From Pseudomonadota bacterium (GTDB taxonomy: Bacteria > Pseudomonadota > Gammaproteobacteria > Burkholderiales > Burkholderiaceae_C), in NCBI GenBank assembly GCA_023435325.1, contig JAEYRT010000115.1:1-9462 (forward strand): a DNA stretch of 9,462 bases, given 5' to 3'. Of this stretch, positions 6,901 through 9,462 are shown piece after piece. How positions within the stretch are numbered: position 1 is the stretch's first letter; each line of letters begins with the position of its first letter. A model generated the notes under the pieces. That model was not told the DNA's origin. It saw nothing but the letters and a program-made list of their open reading frames with translations, and searched no databases. Both the position numbers and the translations under genes were made by a program.

Positions 6901-6904
6901 CAAT
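6890..6904. promoter_or_regulatory. LldR-type operator 2 (lldP side)
   Basis: ATTGGTAATACCAAT, with a 13-bp core that is the exact reverse complement of operator 1. The two core centres (6797 and 6897) are 100 bp apart, a distance compatible with looping between two bound dimers, as known for the E. coli lld operators. Confidence 0.85.
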
Positions 6905-6980
6905 TACATCAATGCTAGCTGGCTAAGGCCTGGGAATCCGGCTCACAACCCAGTGCTCGCATTGGCTGGAGACATTGCGC

Positions 6981-8750
6981 ATGAATCTTGGACATACGCT
7001 TTTAGCCCTCACCCCAATTGCGGTGGTGTTCCTTTTGATGGTGGTGCTTGCACGATCTGCCAAGACCTCCATGAGTGTGGCCTATGTGGTCACTGTTTTG
7101 CTGGCACTGTTTGTCTGGCAGGCCCCGGGAGCCGTGGTCGCTGCAGCCTCGGTCAACGGCATCGTGACTGCCATCACCCTGTTGTTCATTGTTTTTGGCG
7201 CCGTGCTGTTGCTCAACACACTCAAGGAAAGCGGTGCGCTGCTGGCCATCCGCCAGGGTTTCATGGATGTGTCGCCTGATCGCCGGGTGCAGGTCATCAT
7301 CGTGGCGTGGTTGTTCGGCTCGCTGATCGAAGGTTCCTCGGGCTTTGGCACGCCATCGGCCGTCGGTGCGCCCCTGCTGCTGGCATTGGGTTTCCCCGCC
7401 ATGGCCGCAGTCATGTCTGTGCTGGTAATCCAGTCCACCCCTGTGTCCTTCGGCGCTGTGGGCACCCCCATGCTGGTGGGCGTGCGTTCGGGCGTTGACA
7501 ACAAGGCCGATGTGGCCCAGTTGATCTCGCCCCTGCAACCCATGGAATATCTGCAGCACATCGTCAACGAAGTGGCTCTGATTCATGCCTTGGTGGGTTT
7601 TGTCATACCGCTGTTTCTGTGCGGCATGCTCACCCGCTTCTTCGGCGCACGCCAGTCCTTCACGGAAGGCCTGAAGGCATGGAAGTTCGCGTTGTTCGCC
7701 GGCTTGGCTTTCACCGTGCCCTACTACCTGATCGCCCGCACTCTCGGCCCCGAGTTCCCCTCCATGGTCGGTGCACTGATCGGCCTGTTCATCGTCATCT
7801 CTGCCGCGAAAAAAGGTTTCCTGGTTCCCAAGGAAAACTTTGACTTTCCTCCCCGCGCCAAGTGGGAACAAAAATGGCTGGGCACATTGAGCGATGACAG
7901 CGACAGCAAAGGTGTGGTGGCACCCAAGTTCTCGGTGCTGCGTGCCTTTGCACCCTATGTGCTGGTGGTGGCCCTGCTGATCCTCACACGCACCGTGGCT
8001 CCGCTCAAGGCTTTCCTGACCGGCCCTCTGACCACGCTGAAAATGTCCAATCTTTTCGGCACCAACATCGCCGCTTCGGCGCAGTTCCTGTACTCGCCAG
8101 GCTTCATCTTGATCCTGGTTTCCCTGGCCTGCATCTTCATCTTCAGCATGAAGCAAGGCCAGTACGGCCGTGCCGTGAAGGCCTCGGCCACCACGATGAT
8201 TGATGCTGCTCCCGCCCTGCTGCTGGCCGTGCCGATGGTGCAAGTGTTCATCAATTCGGCCGCCGCCGATGGCTCCATGCCCAGCATGCCTTTGGTGCTG
8301 GCACAAAGCGCTGCCGCAGTGGCTGGCAATGCTTGGCCCAACGTCTCTCCCTGGGTGGGTAGCCTGGGCGCCTTCATTGCCGGCTCCAACACCGTCAGCA
8401 ACATGATGTTCGCCTACTTCCAGTTCTCCACTGCCCAACAAATTGCGCTGAACCTGGATCAGTCTGCCATCGTGGTAGCACTGCAGGCCGTGGGCGGTGC
8501 TGCAGGCAACATGATCTGCGTACACAATGTGGTGGCCGCAGGCGCCGTAGTGGGACTGATGAACCGCGAAGGCGAAGTCATTCGCAAAACCTTGCTGCCC
8601 ATGGCTTATTACTGTGTGCAGGCAGGTCTGATCGGCCAAGCACTGATCACCGGCAATATGCTGTGGTGGGCCGCTGCTGCCGTATGGCTGGTGGTGGTGC
8701 TCCTGGGGCTGTCTGCCGCCAAGGGCAAACCTTTGGCAGGCGCTCACTAA
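6981..8750 (+). CDS. lldP: L-lactate permease (LctP family)
   Basis: A 589-residue polytopic inner-membrane transporter of the LctP family, which imports lactate (often also glycolate) with protons. More than ten hydrophobic helices are visible. Conserved family blocks are GSLIEGSSGFGTP (about 113-125), QSTPVSFGAVGTP (151-163), GSNTVSNMMF (468-477) and GAAGNMICVHNVVAA (506-520). A hydrophilic loop lies around residues 279-316. It is somewhat longer than the E. coli protein (551). The start is ATG 6981-6983, giving MNLGHTLLALTPI, with GGAG at 6968-6971, nine bases upstream. A TTG two codons earlier is too close to that site. The gene diverges from lldD and is followed after 68 bp by the regulator gene, so uptake, oxidation and control are clustered. 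Lactate specificity is inferred from family and context. Confidence 0.95.
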   Translation: MNLGHTLLALTPIAVVFLLMVVLARSAKTSMSVAYVVTVLLALFVWQAPGAVVAAASVNGIVTAITLLFIVFGAVLLLNTLKESGALLAIRQGFMDVSPDRRVQVIIVAWLFGSLIEGSSGFGTPSAVGAPLLLALGFPAMAAVMSVLVIQSTPVSFGAVGTPMLVGVRSGVDNKADVAQLISPLQPMEYLQHIVNEVALIHALVGFVIPLFLCGMLTRFFGARQSFTEGLKAWKFALFAGLAFTVPYYLIARTLGPEFPSMVGALIGLFIVISAAKKGFLVPKENFDFPPRAKWEQKWLGTLSDDSDSKGVVAPKFSVLRAFAPYVLVVALLILTRTVAPLKAFLTGPLTTLKMSNLFGTNIAASAQFLYSPGFILILVSLACIFIFSMKQGQYGRAVKASATTMIDAAPALLLAVPMVQVFINSAAADGSMPSMPLVLAQSAAAVAGNAWPNVSPWVGSLGAFIAGSNTVSNMMFAYFQFSTAQQIALNLDQSAIVVALQAVGGAAGNMICVHNVVAAGAVVGLMNREGEVIRKTLLPMAYYCVQAGLIGQALITGNMLWWAAAAVWLVVVLLGLSAAKGKPLAGAH

Positions 8751-8818
8751 AAAACCGGCTCGGCTTTCTCGATGGGATCAGTCCAGCTGTCACACAGCCA
8801 TTGCGCGGGAGACCAAAC

Positions 8819-9462
8819 GTGCGAATTTCCGATCGAGTTGCCGAGCAGCTTTATGCGCTGATTCAACAACGCCAGTTGCAGTCCGGCCAGCGTTTGCCGG
8901 CCGAGCGGCAGCTGGCCGAAGAACTGGGTGTCTCACGCACAGCCTTGCGTGAGGCCATTCAAAAACTCATCAGCCAGGGCATCGTGGTCAGCCGGGTGGG
9001 TGCCGGTAATTTCGTTCAGGCGATGCCCTCTGCCCATACCCACTGGCACGAGCAAGCCATCTCTCCGCTGGTGCCGCTGCTGCGCAACGACCCCCAGTAC
9101 CGCTATGACGTGCTGGAAACACGCCAGACCCTGGAGGCGGGCACCGCATGGCATGCGGCTATGCGTGCCACGGAGAAAGACAAACTCCACATTCAGCGCC
9201 GTTTTGACGAGCTGCTGCATTTCCAGAGCATTCAGGACAGCGAGGCAGCTGCCCAAGCCGATGCACAGTTTCACCTGGCCATTGCCGAAGCCTCACACAA
9301 TGCGGTCATCGTGCAAATCATGCGCAGCCTGTTTGACCTGATGCTCAGCACCGTGGCAGAAAACCGGCGCGTGATGTTCGTGCACGACAGCTCCAGGGGG
9401 CTGGAGCAGCTGACACAGCAGCACTATGAGCTCATGCAGGCCATTCTTGCGGGGGAGCCTGA
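8819..9462 (+). CDS. lldR: GntR/FadR-family transcriptional regulator, LldR-like, partial (C-terminus missing)
   Basis: 214 residues are visible; the frame is still open at the right edge (the last TGA-like bases are out of frame). The N-terminal winged-helix domain (about 1-68) has the GntR signature, with LPAERQLAEELGVSRTALRE at 26-45 and a GxGNFV wing at 61-66. The C-terminal FCD ligand domain (about 95 onward) shows two of the metal/ligand-binding positions, D148-x3-H152 and H202; the last expected His lies outside the window. The start is GTG 8819-8821 with GGGAG seven bases upstream. The gap after lldP (68 bp) shows no clear promoter or terminator, so it is probably co-transcribed with lldP. 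Two TTGGT-N3-ACCAA sites upstream of lldP and lldD fit the binding site known for LldR. Lactate as inducer is inferred from context; PdhR-like proteins share a similar site. Confidence 0.88.
   Translation, partial: MRISDRVAEQLYALIQQRQLQSGQRLPAERQLAEELGVSRTALREAIQKLISQGIVVSRVGAGNFVQAMPSAHTHWHEQAISPLVPLLRNDPQYRYDVLETRQTLEAGTAWHAAMRATEKDKLHIQRRFDELLHFQSIQDSEAAAQADAQFHLAIAEASHNAVIVQIMRSLFDLMLSTVAENRRVMFVHDSSRGLEQLTQQHYELMQAILAGEP

Larger units (their letters stand above)
6389..6980. other. Divergent lldD-lldP control region
   Basis: 592 bp without a credible gene. From the lldD side, 6389 to about 6650 is GC-rich, with a pyrimidine-rich stretch on the plus strand (about 6570-6610) and a small inverted repeat GCGCT-N7-AGCGC near 6480-6496. 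From about 6660 to 6910 it becomes AT-rich and holds two LldR-type operators and the two candidate promoters. Short frames on the minus strand in the GC-rich part (a 47-codon and a 39-codon one) show no recognisable protein. The lldD transcript would therefore carry a leader of about 400 bases. Confidence 0.7.

Noticed and set aside
6391..6919. GCTAGC present at both ends of the lldD-lldP intergenic region
   Set aside because: A 6-bp palindrome occurring twice in about 530 bp, without shared flanks, is readily explained by chance.
6633..6926. A 97-codon frame on the plus strand between lldD and lldP
   Set aside because: It runs through the AT-rich operator region, contains both operators, and has no ribosome-binding site or family resemblance.
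7002..8747. A 581-codon open frame on the minus strand covering almost all of lldP
   Set aside because: It is the antisense shadow of a GC-rich membrane-protein gene. Its product is a His/Gln/Gly-rich string with no domain, while the plus strand encodes an unmistakable LctP permease.

Overview
The window looks like chromosomal DNA from a GC-rich betaproteobacterium. The protein sequences read like Burkholderiales, most probably Comamonadaceae and possibly Comamonas; this rests on remembered family sequences, not on a search. Gene density is normal. I see no rRNA, tRNA, CRISPR array, insertion sequence or phage gene, and no sign of recent gene transfer.

Layout: the left part (1-6388) carries five genes, all on the minus strand. 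In transcription order from right to left they are an FMN-dependent L-lactate dehydrogenase (lldD, 6388-5162), a YidB-domain/OmpA-domain membrane protein (4909-3416), an EamA-family transporter (3091-2159), DNA polymerase IV (dinB, 2137-893), and an Aer-like PAS energy-taxis receptor (593 to beyond the left edge). The right part (6981-9462) is on the plus strand: an L-lactate permease (lldP, 6981-8750) and then a GntR/FadR-type regulator (lldR-like, from 8819 past the right edge). Four of the seven genes start with GTG (aer, dinB, lldD and the lldR-like gene), and their starts needed individual reasoning.

The best-supported functional unit is the lactate module. lldD and lldP diverge from a 592-bp control region. 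It contains two perfect 13-bp palindromes, TTGGTATTACCAA (6791-6803) and TTGGTAATACCAA (6891-6903). They match the known LldR/PdhR-type operator form (TTGGT-N3-ACCAA), are exact reverse complements of each other, and lie 100 bp apart centre to centre. Each contains TAATAC read in the direction of its own gene, so each could cover the -10 box of one divergent promoter. The regulator encoded behind lldP is the obvious candidate to bind both. Together the genes would take up L-lactate, oxidise it to pyruvate at the membrane, and switch the system on when lactate is present.

The other genes look like independent or small units. The YidB-OmpA gene has its own strong Shine-Dalgarno site, a candidate promoter and a strong terminator. 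eamA and dinB are 21 bp apart and probably co-transcribed. The aer-like gene lies about 300 bp beyond dinB, with a weak terminator-like hairpin between. I did not find a clearly new biological system. The most unusual items are the mirror-image operator pair, the long lldD leader, and the YidB-linker-OmpA fusion.
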